Source: Halosolutus halophilus (GTDB taxonomy: Archaea > Halobacteriota > Halobacteria > Halobacteriales > Natrialbaceae). Taken from it: DNA of 64,000 nt. Below, one piece after another: positions 41,743 to 50,649 of this stretch. Location: NCBI RefSeq assembly GCF_022869805.1, contig NZ_CP094974.1:2728001-2792000 (forward strand). Direction: 5' to 3'. The position numbers and the translations under genes are program-made. Positions within the stretch are counted from its first letter, which is position 1, and the number at the start of each line of letters is the position of its first letter. Below the pieces are notes generated by a model. That model saw only the letters and a list, made by a program, of their open reading frames with translations, ran no database searches and was not told the DNA's origin.

Positions 41743-44109
41743 TTAGTTCTGGCGGCGGAGTGCCAGCATGGCGGCTGCGAGCAGTGCGAGTGCAGCGACA
41801 GCAGCGCCGAAGCCGGGCGTTCCGTCCGAGTCGCCGGTGTCGTCGCCGTCGTCGTCGCCGGTGTCGTCTTCAGAGTCACCGTCGTCGCCGGTGCCGTCGT
41901 CGCCGTCACCGTCGTCGCCGGTGTCGTCTTTCTTCTCTTCTTCGACGGTCAGGGTACCGGACTTCTCGGTTTCACCGTCGACGAGCAGTTCCCAACTGTA
42001 CTCACCAGCTTCGTCAAGCGTGGAGGCGAAGGAGGCCACGTCCTTGGACGCGCCACCCTCGAGTTCGACCTCGCCGCTGTCCACGGTCTCGCCGTTGAAG
42101 GTGAACTCGTAGGACGCGTTACCGGTCTCTTCGCCGCCGTTCTCGACCGAGATGGACCCTGTGACCTCGTCACCGGGCTTCGCGGTTTCGGGGGCGTCGA
42201 CGCTCCACTGGAGGTCAGCCGGTTTCGGCTTGTCACCAGCGATGAAGGCGCCTTCCGTGCTGTGTTCTGCACCGTCGACCGACGCCTTGACGGTGCGGAT
42301 GTTCTCGCCAGCCTCGTGGCTGCTGAGGTCGAACGTCGTGGTCATCACACCGTCGGCGTCGACTTCAGACTCGGCGGTGTAGATGTCTGCGGTTGCACGC
42401 AGGCGGAAGGTACCTTCCGTGCCGGGTGCAACGTTCGTTTCGGCGGTGAGCTGCTCTTCCGCGCTGTTTCCAACGACGAGGCGCTCGTCGTCGTTGTAGC
42501 TACCGGCCAGTTCGATGTTCCGCTGTTCGACATCGAACTCTGCGTTGGCCATTTCGCTCTCGCCGTCAGCAACGTACGCGCTAGCGTCGGTCACGTGGAA
42601 CGAGGCGTTCCACGTCTCGCCAGCGTCAAGCGTTTCGCCGGCGGGTCCTTCGATCGTGTTGACCGGAACGAGGACGTAGAACGTGTCCTCGTCTTCGTTA
42701 ACGACGATGTCGTAGCTACCACTCGTCTCGTCGCTGAGGGAGAAGCTGTCTGCGGAGCCGTAGCGCGGCGTGGCGGTGTCGTTGAAGTTGAACTCGAGAC
42801 CCTCGTCACCGGTCCAGTCACCGCCGTCGAACGCGTAGCCGTAGATACCGGACGCTTCGACTTCGGTGACCAGGTAGTCGCCCGTTGCGACGTAGTCGCG
42901 CTCCGTGGCGGAGTCGGCGACCGTCTCAGCGTCGAGGTCGTCTGCGTCAGCGATGTCGGACGGTGCGACCCACGTGGTCATGTCGCCGGTCGATCGCTCG
43001 GTGAAGAGCATGATCGCGGCGTCCGTTTCGGGACCACCGTTCGTAACGCCGACTTCCAGTTCGTAGTCACCGTTGAGGAGACGCGTGTCGGTCCAGGTGT
43101 TGGAACTGTCAACTTTGTCACCATCGAGGTACTCCGTGACAGTTACGTCAGAGGTAATGTCGTTACCCTCGTCGTCCTCGGCAGTGACGAGAGTCTCGCC
43201 ATCGTGACCTGCTGCGTACGAGTTGAACTCGAACGTCACGTTTTCCGTGTCATCAACACCCGAGACCTGGATGTTGGCTTTGTAGTAGTCTTCTGAGTCG
43301 GTGACGTTGACCCAGAGGTTGTCAGTCGCTTCGTGCTCGACGGTGAACTCGCCGACGTCACCGATTTGCTCTTCGTAGGTGTTCGAGTCGAAGTTCGCGG
43401 TGGCGTCAGTGTCAGAGTTCGTGATTTCAGCGGTGTCTTCTGCCGTGGTGTCGGCAACTTCGACCGTGAACACGTAGTCGCCAACTTCCTTGTTGGAGAA
43501 GTCAGCGGTGACGCTGTCGCCTTCACCGGCATCGTTGACGGTGACTGCGACCTTGTCCATGTCTTCGACCTGCGTATCGTCGCCGAAGATGTCTTCGAGG
43601 TCGTCCGCACTGACCGACTCGTTGTCGTACTCAGCGCTGATGTGGAGGGTGACATCCTCACCATTTCGTGGGACGTCACTGACGTCCTCGTAGGTGAGGT
43701 TAACTTCGCCACCGTTGACGACGCCGTTCTCGAATTCAGCATCGATCTGGTGCTCGTTCACCCAGAACGTGCCGGTAGGGGTGTCGCTCTCACCGTGCTC
43801 GATCGAGTATCGACCAGGGTCAAGATCGGTCGTGTCGAACTTGGCAGAACCGCTCTCGACACGGAGGTTTTTGACGACTTCGTCGCCCTGGACGAGGTCA
43901 GCGGGCGATTCTAGGTTGGTGACTTTGACTGTTTGACCAGCCCAGACGTCATCTTCGTCGATACTATCTGCGTCGAGTTTTGTGTCGAAATCGCTGCTCG
44001 CAACGGCGGCACCCGAGAAGGAGGCCGTCATCGCGACAACGGAAAGTACCATAAGCGCGGCCAGGAACGCGGCACGTCCCTTTTCGCGATAGGTCGTTTC
44101 GCTTGTCAT
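41743..44109 (-). CDS. csg: S-layer surface glycoprotein with PGF-CTERM
   Basis: Main surface protein, 788 residues. N-terminal signal of the haloarchaeal surface-glycoprotein type (TTYREKGRAAFLAALMVLSV, then ASFSGAAVAS; cleavage near residue 35). A long beta-rich acidic ectodomain follows with at least seven N-x-S/T sequons (for example NLT, NES, NVT, NDT and NAS). Before the end is a low-complexity Asp/Gly/Thr spacer for O-glycans, then TPGFGAAVAALALLAAAMLALRRQN: the PGF signal, hydrophobic helix and basic tail cut by archaeosortase A and replaced by a lipid anchor. A second S-layer gene elsewhere cannot be excluded. The ATG at 44109 is set by the signal peptide. Confidence 0.93.
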   Translation of the reverse strand: MTSETTYREKGRAAFLAALMVLSVVAMTASFSGAAVASSDFDTKLDADSIDEDDVWAGQTVKVTNLESPADLVQGDEVVKNLRVESGSAKFDTTDLDPGRYSIEHGESDTPTGTFWVNEHQIDAEFENGVVNGGEVNLTYEDVSDVPRNGEDVTLHISAEYDNESVSADDLEDIFGDDTQVEDMDKVAVTVNDAGEGDSVTADFSNKEVGDYVFTVEVADTTAEDTAEITNSDTDATANFDSNTYEEQIGDVGEFTVEHEATDNLWVNVTDSEDYYKANIQVSGVDDTENVTFEFNSYAAGHDGETLVTAEDDEGNDITSDVTVTEYLDGDKVDSSNTWTDTRLLNGDYELEVGVTNGGPETDAAIMLFTERSTGDMTTWVAPSDIADADDLDAETVADSATERDYVATGDYLVTEVEASGIYGYAFDGGDWTGDEGLEFNFNDTATPRYGSADSFSLSDETSGSYDIVVNEDEDTFYVLVPVNTIEGPAGETLDAGETWNASFHVTDASAYVADGESEMANAEFDVEQRNIELAGSYNDDERLVVGNSAEEQLTAETNVAPGTEGTFRLRATADIYTAESEVDADGVMTTTFDLSSHEAGENIRTVKASVDGAEHSTEGAFIAGDKPKPADLQWSVDAPETAKPGDEVTGSISVENGGEETGNASYEFTFNGETVDSGEVELEGGASKDVASFASTLDEAGEYSWELLVDGETEKSGTLTVEEEKKDDTGDDGDGDDGTGDDGDSEDDTGDDDGDDTGDSDGTPGFGAAVAALALLAAAMLALRRQN

Positions 44110-44262
44110 GTGTTGTGTGATTATTTCGTGTTGAGTAGTTCGCGCACGATTCGCCTGGAGAGTGGACCAACCACCGAGATTACCGTCGTGATGGTGAGCC
44201 CACACCGGGTAGGGGTATCCGGGTCTTTCGCCAAGTCCGTAATAAGCTTTCTGTCTTATACA
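44110..44262 (-). promoter_or_regulatory. S-layer gene promoter and long 5' leader
   Basis: On the minus strand a CTTATTAC box (44239-44246) predicts transcription near 44216 and a leader of about 107 nt; a second TGTATAAG (44254-44261) gives about 120 nt. Long leaders of about 110 nt are known for haloarchaeal csg genes. Confidence 0.5.
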
Positions 44263-44658
44263 TCGTTTTTCCCAACAGTACGTAATTCGGTATTACCGCA
44301 AGAGGGGAGCGCGGTACTCGTCTTGGAACGGCGTTCTTCACAGACAAATTGGATTCCAGGCGAAACCGACTTTTGTGACGCCCTAGCAGGTAGTAATGGC
44401 GACTAGACCGCACTAATTGGAGGCGACGACATCGACGAGAAGACCGGAGCGACGATCGGAGAGTCGGTCTGCGACAGTGCCGCCGAGGGCGACTCCGCAT
44501 CGTCGACAGCGGATCTCCATCAGCGAGAGGGGGAACGAAATCAGCGTCGCCGTCACAGAGATCGAACCGTGGCGCGATCGGCCCGCGTACGCGGTCGATA
44601 ATATATTATTATCGAGAGACTCCTTCTCCACGGGCCGAAGATTACACGAATCGACACG
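44263..44658. other. Gene-free divergent region between csg and the acidic lipoprotein gene
   Basis: No supported gene. It contains AT-rich segments (44263-44300 and 44350-44370) and an inverted repeat at 44595-44615, listed separately. Confidence 0.45.
44595..44615. repeat. Inverted repeat upstream of the lipoprotein gene
   Basis: TCGATAATA-TAT-TATTATCGA: perfect 9-bp arms with a 3-nt centre, about 75-95 bp before the ATG at 44691. Its position just upstream of the TATA box suits an activator or repressor site. Confidence 0.6.
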
Positions 44659-44667
44659 ACTATAAGA
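44658..44667 (+). promoter_or_regulatory. TATA box of the lipoprotein gene at 44691
   Basis: GACTATAAGA is centred about 28 nt upstream of the ATG at 44691 and so indicates a leaderless start there rather than at the in-frame GTG (44682). Confidence 0.65.
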
Positions 44668-44690
44668 ACGAGTTTTCAAATGTGAGAGAT

Positions 44691-45914
44691 ATGGAACTAG
44701 ATCGGCGGGCACTGCTCGAACTCGCTGGCGCAGGTGCGGCGGTGTCGATGGGAGCGACGGCCGGCTGTCTCGACACCGTCGGACTCGACGACGGCACCGG
44801 CGACGGCGGCCAGGGCGACGGCGACGGGAGGGGCGTCCCGGCGTACGCCCGGTGGGTGTCCTGGGACGAGGAGAACGACGGGACGTTCTACGCGTACGTC
44901 GACTGGAAAGGGCTCTCGGAGCTCGACGACTTCGATGCAGGGGCGGAGCTGAACGGGTCCGTGGGCGAAGCCGGCTCGACCGACGGCGGCGAACTCGACG
45001 ACGAGAGCGTCTTCGAGCACGACGACCCGATGCTCGCACTGCCGTCCGTGAGTATCCTGATCGTCGCGCTCGGGGCCGGCTTCGGTCTCGTGGGCACCGG
45101 CCTGTCCGGACTGCTCTCCCCGGCCGACGGTGCCGACGACGAAGCGGACGAAAACACCAGCGAAACCGACTTCGGCATGGGCGAGACCACGGCGGCCGAC
45201 TTCGAATCGGCGGTCGAGGCGGTCCTCATGGTCAACGACGCGTTCGTCCTGGTCGGCGACGTCGACACCGACGAAATCGACGACACGTTGACCGAGCCGC
45301 CGGAGAGCGAGTGGGGGTTCAAGACGGTCTACGAGCAAACCGACGAGATCGGTGAATTCGTCGTCTACGAACCGGCCGACGACGGCGAGGACGAAAACTC
45401 GTTCAGCATGGTACAGGACCACGCGATCGCCGTCAGCGCGGACGCGATCGTCTTCACGACCGGCGACGAGGCCACCGACGCGATCGACGACGTCAGGGGC
45501 CCGATCGAGGCCGCTGCCGGTGACGGGAAGCGGGCCGCCGACGAGAACGACGACGTCGCGTGGATGCTCGAGGCGGCCGGCCACGGCCACGTCGCGTTCG
45601 GCGGCTACGGCGATTTCGACGACGAGACGGACGCCGCCGACGGAACGGGCGAGATGGAGATCGATCCCGAGGGGACCGGCGAGTTCGAGGAACTCGACGG
45701 CGCCAGGGGGGTCGTCGCGTCGCTCACGATCGACGGGGAGTCGGAGTCGACCGGCGAACTCGCGGCCGTCTTCGACGAACTGGACGACGAGGCGAAGGCC
45801 ACGATCGAGGAGGAGTTCGGGTCCTCCGCCGACGACGTCTCTCACGACGTCGGCGACGATCGGGTCACCGTCTCGGCGACCTGGAACGAAGACGTCGTGG
45901 CCGAAGACCCGTAG
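44691..45914 (+). CDS. Large acidic Tat-type lipoprotein, function unknown
   Basis: A 407-residue lipoprotein: MELDRRALLELAGAGAAVSM, then GATAGC, an RR signal and lipobox with Cys at residue 26. The rest is very acidic and alternates alpha and beta. A hydrophobic, glycine-rich segment (ALPSVSILIVALGAGFGLVG, about 117-137) may be a membrane or membrane-associated helix. I recognise no catalytic motif. Located at the outer membrane face beside the S-layer gene but divergent from it. Leaderless promoter plus inverted repeat upstream suggest its own control. Confidence 0.78.
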   Translation: MELDRRALLELAGAGAAVSMGATAGCLDTVGLDDGTGDGGQGDGDGRGVPAYARWVSWDEENDGTFYAYVDWKGLSELDDFDAGAELNGSVGEAGSTDGGELDDESVFEHDDPMLALPSVSILIVALGAGFGLVGTGLSGLLSPADGADDEADENTSETDFGMGETTAADFESAVEAVLMVNDAFVLVGDVDTDEIDDTLTEPPESEWGFKTVYEQTDEIGEFVVYEPADDGEDENSFSMVQDHAIAVSADAIVFTTGDEATDAIDDVRGPIEAAAGDGKRAADENDDVAWMLEAAGHGHVAFGGYGDFDDETDAADGTGEMEIDPEGTGEFEELDGARGVVASLTIDGESESTGELAAVFDELDDEAKATIEEEFGSSADDVSHDVGDDRVTVSATWNEDVVAEDP

Positions 45915-46013
45915 CCGGAACTCGATTTCTCGCGGTTCTCGGTCGGCGTCGTGATCGGTGACGGCGAAGGTTCGTTACCCGGCGAACGAAAGTCAGACGC
46001 CCGGTGCGGGCGG

Positions 46014-46808
46014 CTAGAACGGGAACAGCGACTCGGCGTCGGGATCGCGTTCGAGCAGTTCGATCTCGTGGCCGTCCTGGTCTTTCGTGAACGCGTACAT
46101 GTTGTCGTTGCTCTCGGGGTCGCGGTAGTCCGGTGCCTCGCGCTCGACGAGTTGGTCCCAGTCGTCTTCGAGGTCGTCGACCCGGACGCAGAGGTGGCCC
46201 CAGGCGTCGCCCATGTCGTAGGTCCGGCCGTCGTAGTTGTAGGTGAGTTCGAGGGACATCTCCTCGGGTGCCGCGCCCTCGCGCTCCACGAAGTAGTTCG
46301 CGAACGTGTCGGATTCCCAGCGGCCGACCTCGTCGTACTCGAACTTCCGGGTCCAGAAGCCAAGCGCCTCGTCGGCGTCCTCGACGCGGATCATGGTGTG
46401 GTCGAGCGACCACAGCGCGCCCTCGTCGGGGTCGCGCTGGACGATCTCGATCTCGTGACCGTCGGGGTCTTTGACGAACGCGTAGCGGCCGCCACAGGAC
46501 TCGGGGTCGCGGTAGTCCTCGACGCCCTCGTCCATGAGTTGCTGGTAGTAGTCCTCGAGTTCGCCCTCCGGCACGCGGACGGCGATGTGCCCCCAGGCGT
46601 CGCCCAGTTCGAGGTCCGCCCCCTCGTTGTGGGTCAACTCGAGCATCGCTCCGTCCTCGTGCATGTCCTCGGGCCCGAGATAGACGATCGTGAACCCGTC
46701 TCCCTCGTGGCGGTCTTTCTCCTCGTAGTCGAGATGGGTCTGGTACCAGTCGAGTGATTCAGCCAGATCCGCGACGCGGATCATCGTGTGATCGAGCGTT
46801 CCGTCCAT
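46014..46808 (-). CDS. Two-domain VOC/glyoxalase protein
   Basis: A 264-residue protein of two tandem glyoxalase-fold (VOC) domains: residues 4-128 (LDHTMIRVADLAESLDWYQT, AMLELTHNEG, WGHIAVRV, AFVKDPDGHEIEIVQRDP) and 138-264 (LDHTMIRVEDADEALGFWTR, MSLELTYNYDG, WGHLCVRV, AFTKDQDGHEIELLERDP). Each domain has the His...Glu...His...Glu metal set. It is probably a lactoylglutathione-lyase-like detoxification enzyme acting on a methylglyoxal-thiol adduct; substrate unknown, as haloarchaea lack glutathione. The ATG at 46808 follows the family start. Confidence 0.88.
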   Translation of the reverse strand: MDGTLDHTMIRVADLAESLDWYQTHLDYEEKDRHEGDGFTIVYLGPEDMHEDGAMLELTHNEGADLELGDAWGHIAVRVPEGELEDYYQQLMDEGVEDYRDPESCGGRYAFVKDPDGHEIEIVQRDPDEGALWSLDHTMIRVEDADEALGFWTRKFEYDEVGRWESDTFANYFVEREGAAPEEMSLELTYNYDGRTYDMGDAWGHLCVRVDDLEDDWDQLVEREAPDYRDPESNDNMYAFTKDQDGHEIELLERDPDAESLFPF

Positions 46809-46856
46809 ACGCGATACGTCACCTGCAGACGGCAAAAACGTGGCGAAGGCGGCGGT

Positions 46857-48572
46857 CTAGTCGACCTCTTTCGAGGCGGAACCGGGTTCGGTCTCCGGCC
46901 CCCGACTCCCGAGGTCCACCGCGGCGGAGGAGGGCCTGGGAGCGATGCCCTTGCGTCGGGCGTCGAGTTCGGAGAAGCCGTAGACGAGGCCGATCAGCAG
47001 GACGACGCCCAGCGGGAGGAAGATCACGGGCGGAACGCCGAGGAAGCCGTAGAGCGCGTAACACACGATCACGACGAGCAGGACGGTTCCGGCGTAGTAC
47101 AGTTGGGTCCGGATGTGATCGATGAGATCGGCCCCGGTGAACGTCGAGGAGAGGACCGAGGTGTCGGAGATCGGTGACGTGTGGTCCCCGAAGATCGCCC
47201 CGGAGAACACCGCGCCGACCATCACCGGCATGAGTTCGAACGTGCCGGTGAGTTCGTAGGCGACGCGGATCGCGATCGGCGTGACGATGCCCATCGTCGC
47301 CCACGACGACCCCATGGTGAACGCGACGAACGCGGAGACGAGCAACACGACGATCGGGAGGATGGCCGGCGAGACGACGCCCTCCGCAGCGCCGGCGACG
47401 TAGCTTCCCGTGCCGAGTTCGTCGGCGACCGCACTGATCGACCAGGCGAGGACCAGGATCGTCACCGCGGTCAGCATGAGGTTGAACCCCTCGAGCACGG
47501 TGTCGACGCCGTCGCCGAGGTCGAAGAGGTCGTAGGCCAGCCCGATGACGATCAGGGTCGCGACCATCGCGAACGAGCCCCAGACGAGCGCGGCCGCGAA
47601 GTCGCCGGCCCCGACGACGTCGACCAGCACCTGCACGACGCCGTCGTTACCGATGGCCGTCGAGAGCGACGTCGTCGCGCCCGCCTCGGCCTGCTCGCCG
47701 ACCCACGACTCGTAGCCGGTCCAGAACGCGCCGGCCAGCGTGACCGCGATCAGGACGACGATCGGCGCGAAGAACGTCCGGAGCATCGGCCGGTCCTCGA
47801 TCGGCGCCCCCAGGTCCTTCTCGACTTCCTGGAGCGGTTGAGCGTCGTCGCGGTTCACTTTCCCCGTCTGCCAGGCGCGGTGTTCGGCGTCTAACATCTC
47901 GCCGAAATCCCGTCGCGACAGGACGATGACGCCCACCATGACGATCGCGAGCAGCGAGTAGGTGTTGAACGGAATCGATCCGACGAACGTCTCGAAGATG
48001 CCCGGCGTGTCGGCCGCGGCGACGTTGTAGTCGTCGCTCTCGACGAGGGCGGTGTATCCCTCGTCGATCATCGACAGCTGAAACGCCACCCAGCTCGAGA
48101 GGGCGATCGTCGCCACGGGTGCGGCCGTCGAGTCGACGATGTAGGAGAGCTTTTCCCGAGAGATGCGCATCTGATCGGAAATCTCGCGCATCGTACTGCC
48201 GACGATGGCCGTGTTGGCGTAGTCGTCGAAAAACAGGAGGATCCCCAGGATCCACGTCGCCAGGCCGGCGTTGCGCTGGGTCTCGAGGCGCGTCGTCGCC
48301 CAGTTGCGGACGGCTGACGCCCCGCCGAGTCGCCAGATGAGCGCGACTCCCGACCCGAGCAGGAGCGTGAAGATGAGGATCTGTGCGTGGAACACGTCCG
48401 CGATCGATTCGGCGATCCAGTCGAACGTCTGCCCGATGCCGAGACTGCCGGTCGCGATGACGCCACCCGACCAGATCCCGACGAACAGCGACAGGATCGG
48501 CCGACGCGTCCAGATCGCGAGCGCGATCGCCAGCAGCGGCGGTACGAGCGATAGGGCTCCGAACTCAGCCAT
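46857..48572 (-). CDS. NhaC-family Na+/H+ antiporter
   Basis: A 571-residue transporter with about twelve helices. Typical NhaC segments: LSLFVGIWSGGVIATGSLG, GILLFFDDYANTAIVGSTMR (charged FFDDYAN in a helix), STAAPVATIALSSWVAFQLS and MGSSWATMGIVTPIAIRVAY, HTSPISDTSVLSSTFTGADL near the end. Exchanges Na+ (or Na+/organic acid) for H+; important in salt and pH homeostasis. An acidic loop (DAEHRAWQTGKVNRDDAQPLQ) lies in the middle. Separate transcription unit; next gene downstream is the VOC protein, 48 nt away. Confidence 0.93.
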   Translation of the reverse strand: MAEFGALSLVPPLLAIALAIWTRRPILSLFVGIWSGGVIATGSLGIGQTFDWIAESIADVFHAQILIFTLLLGSGVALIWRLGGASAVRNWATTRLETQRNAGLATWILGILLFFDDYANTAIVGSTMREISDQMRISREKLSYIVDSTAAPVATIALSSWVAFQLSMIDEGYTALVESDDYNVAAADTPGIFETFVGSIPFNTYSLLAIVMVGVIVLSRRDFGEMLDAEHRAWQTGKVNRDDAQPLQEVEKDLGAPIEDRPMLRTFFAPIVVLIAVTLAGAFWTGYESWVGEQAEAGATTSLSTAIGNDGVVQVLVDVVGAGDFAAALVWGSFAMVATLIVIGLAYDLFDLGDGVDTVLEGFNLMLTAVTILVLAWSISAVADELGTGSYVAGAAEGVVSPAILPIVVLLVSAFVAFTMGSSWATMGIVTPIAIRVAYELTGTFELMPVMVGAVFSGAIFGDHTSPISDTSVLSSTFTGADLIDHIRTQLYYAGTVLLVVIVCYALYGFLGVPPVIFLPLGVVLLIGLVYGFSELDARRKGIAPRPSSAAVDLGSRGPETEPGSASKEVD

Positions 48573-48697
48573 ATCTCACTACTCGATGGACGGGCAAATA
48601 ATGCTACTGATTGTGATATTTATCGATCATATGCACTGGTTTTGACGATTATTCGGCCGATTCGGGGAGGGATCGTCAGCCCCAGGAGGGCAATCGG

Positions 48698-49810
48698 CTA
48701 TCGCCGCAGAATCAGCTTGAGGACGTCCTCGTCCTCGAGGACGTGATCTTTGCCGACCTGCTGCTGGTCGTGGGTGGCGCTCGGCCCCGTGACGCGGGCG
48801 AACCGGAACCGTTCTTCCATCTCGCCGCCGAGTTTCTCGATCGCTTCGCCGACGGTCGTCCCGGCTTCGACGACGAGCGGTTCCTCCCAGTCGATCCCGC
48901 GGCCGGGTTTGTCCATGTAGACGCGGATGAGTCCGAGGTTCTCCCAGATCCGATCCTTGAGCGCCTCGAGACCCTTCTCCGCCTCGGCGCTGATGAACGT
49001 CACCTCTTCGGGGTCGAGTCCGCGCTCGCGCAACTGCTCGTCGACGGTTTCCTTGTAGTCGGGTTCGATCAGGTCGACCTTGTTCACGCAGGTGATCGAG
49101 GGGATGTACTCGCGGTTCTCCATCAGGCCGTCGATCAACCGATCGATCGTGACCCGCTCCTGGAGGTTGAGGTCGGCGTTGACGTAGCCGTGCTGGCGGA
49201 GGACGTCCTTGATCGTCCCCTCGTCCAGGTCCTGGTCGGTGCTCGAGGTGATTTTGATCCCGTCCTTGTGCTTCGGGCGGACGGTGACCCGCGGCGGCGC
49301 CCGGTCGACGCGGATGTTGATGTCGTACAGTTCCTCCCGGAGCCGATCGTACTGGTCGATTTCGAACACCGAGAGGACGAAGACGATCAGGTCGGCGTTG
49401 CGGACGACCGCCAGGACCTGCTGACCGTCGCCCTTTCCCGACGCCGCACCCTCGATCAGGCCGGGGACGTCGAGCATCTGGATGTTGGCCCCGCGATGGT
49501 TGAGCATCCCCGGATTGACGTCCAGCGTCGTGAACTCGTACGATCCCGTCTCGCTCTCGGCGTTCGTCAGCGAGTTCAGCAGCGACGACTTGCCGACGCT
49601 CGGGAACCCGACCAGTGCGACCGTCGCGTCGCCGTGTTTCTCGACGGAGTAGCCGCCGCCACCCCCGGATCCCGACTGCTGGTTCTCGAGTTTCTCCTTT
49701 TTCTCCGCAAGCTTCGACTTCAGCCGGCCGATGTGAGCCTCCGTCGACTTGTTGTAGGGCGTATTGGCGATTTCCTCTTCGATCTCCTCGATCTCCTCCT
49801 CGAGCCCCAT
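48698..49810 (-). CDS. Drg/Obg-superfamily GTPase with TGS domain
   Basis: A 370-residue GTPase of the DRG type, conserved in archaea and eukaryotes and linked to ribosomes. N-terminal helical region (MGLEEEIEEIEEEIANTPYN, KLAEKKEKLENQ), a Gly-rich hinge, then the G domain: G1 GFPSVGKS (68-75), TTLDVNPG (G2), DVPGLIEGAASGKGDGQQ (G3), NKVDLIEPDY (G4) with an S5D2L-like insert. The TGS domain is at the end (IRVYMDKPGRGIDWEEPLVV, FARVTGPSATHDQQQVGKDH). ATG at 49810 fits the family. Confidence 0.95.
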   Translation of the reverse strand: MGLEEEIEEIEEEIANTPYNKSTEAHIGRLKSKLAEKKEKLENQQSGSGGGGGYSVEKHGDATVALVGFPSVGKSSLLNSLTNAESETGSYEFTTLDVNPGMLNHRGANIQMLDVPGLIEGAASGKGDGQQVLAVVRNADLIVFVLSVFEIDQYDRLREELYDINIRVDRAPPRVTVRPKHKDGIKITSSTDQDLDEGTIKDVLRQHGYVNADLNLQERVTIDRLIDGLMENREYIPSITCVNKVDLIEPDYKETVDEQLRERGLDPEEVTFISAEAEKGLEALKDRIWENLGLIRVYMDKPGRGIDWEEPLVVEAGTTVGEAIEKLGGEMEERFRFARVTGPSATHDQQQVGKDHVLEDEDVLKLILRR

Positions 49811-49956
49811 TTGTCTGTATTCAACCGGTCGCGCGGAAAAACCCTTTCGAGAACCGCACGTCGGCGATCGAACCTCCCCCGGAATCCGTAACGGAGAACA
49901 AGAGTTTGTGGTCTGCAAAAAATAGAAGGCGATTCAGGAATCCAGCTCAAACGAGG

Positions 49957-50649
49957 ATGGACTCAACAGTCCTACTCGCCGGGTTCGCCATGATCGTCGC
50001 CCTCCACCCGGTCTTCGTCCATCTCCGCCGATTCGCGTCGAACGTCGGCGCGGCGGCCGCCGACGACGAGCCGATCGTCGATCGCGAGGACGGCGTCGTC
50101 GTCTGTCTCGAGTGCGGCGCGGAGAACGAACTCGGATACACGTACTGCCACGGCTGCATCGAGACGCTGCCGGGCGCCGTCTCCCGGAGGAAATCGGGCG
50201 CGAGTCACGGCAGACGCGGGATCTTCTGCGCGATCGGCGGGCCGACGCCTGCTGAGCGGGTGGCGGGCGCGACCGCTCCGTTCCGACGATCGAGGATCGG
50301 TACCGGACGATACCGCGACGACACCGCCGTTGTGCACCGAAAACGGTCCCCACACCGGGTTCGGTCTCCCGCTCAGCCTACCGCTCCGGGTGCGTCGGCG
50401 CGTCGAACCCGCCGCGAACGAGGGGTTTCGCGACGTGCCGACGGGCACACGGCGGGACCTCGTACCAGCCGCGCTCGAGGCTTCGATCGAGGTCGATCTC
50501 GACCTTCTCGGCCGCGCTCGTCCCGCAGTCCCGACAGCGGTACCCCTGGTTCCGCCCGGCGCTCTCCATCGTGCGATCGCAGTCGGGACAGGTCGGCGTC
50601 ACGCGCTCCGTGGTCACGAGGTCCCGGACGGCGAACTTCTCCAGTTTGA
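49957..50649 (+). CDS. Small membrane-anchored zinc-ribbon protein (DUF7577-like), C-terminus uncertain
   Basis: The reliable part is residues 1-75: a membrane helix (MDSTVLLAGFAMIVALHPVF) and, after an acidic stretch, a zinc ribbon CLECGAENELGYTYCHGCIE. Beyond residue about 77 the frame turns basic and Pro/Arg-rich, running 272 bp antisense into the tiaS gene, which is unlikely to be coding. In the frame one base off, an acidic continuation (PEEIGRESRQTRDLLRDRRADAC) ends at a TGA at 50253-50255. So the real gene probably ended near 50255 and a frameshift (or sequencing error) near 50185 has extended it. Confidence 0.55.
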   Translation: MDSTVLLAGFAMIVALHPVFVHLRRFASNVGAAAADDEPIVDREDGVVVCLECGAENELGYTYCHGCIETLPGAVSRRKSGASHGRRGIFCAIGGPTPAERVAGATAPFRRSRIGTGRYRDDTAVVHRKRSPHRVRSPAQPTAPGASARRTRRERGVSRRADGHTAGPRTSRARGFDRGRSRPSRPRSSRSPDSGTPGSARRSPSCDRSRDRSASRAPWSRGPGRRTSPV

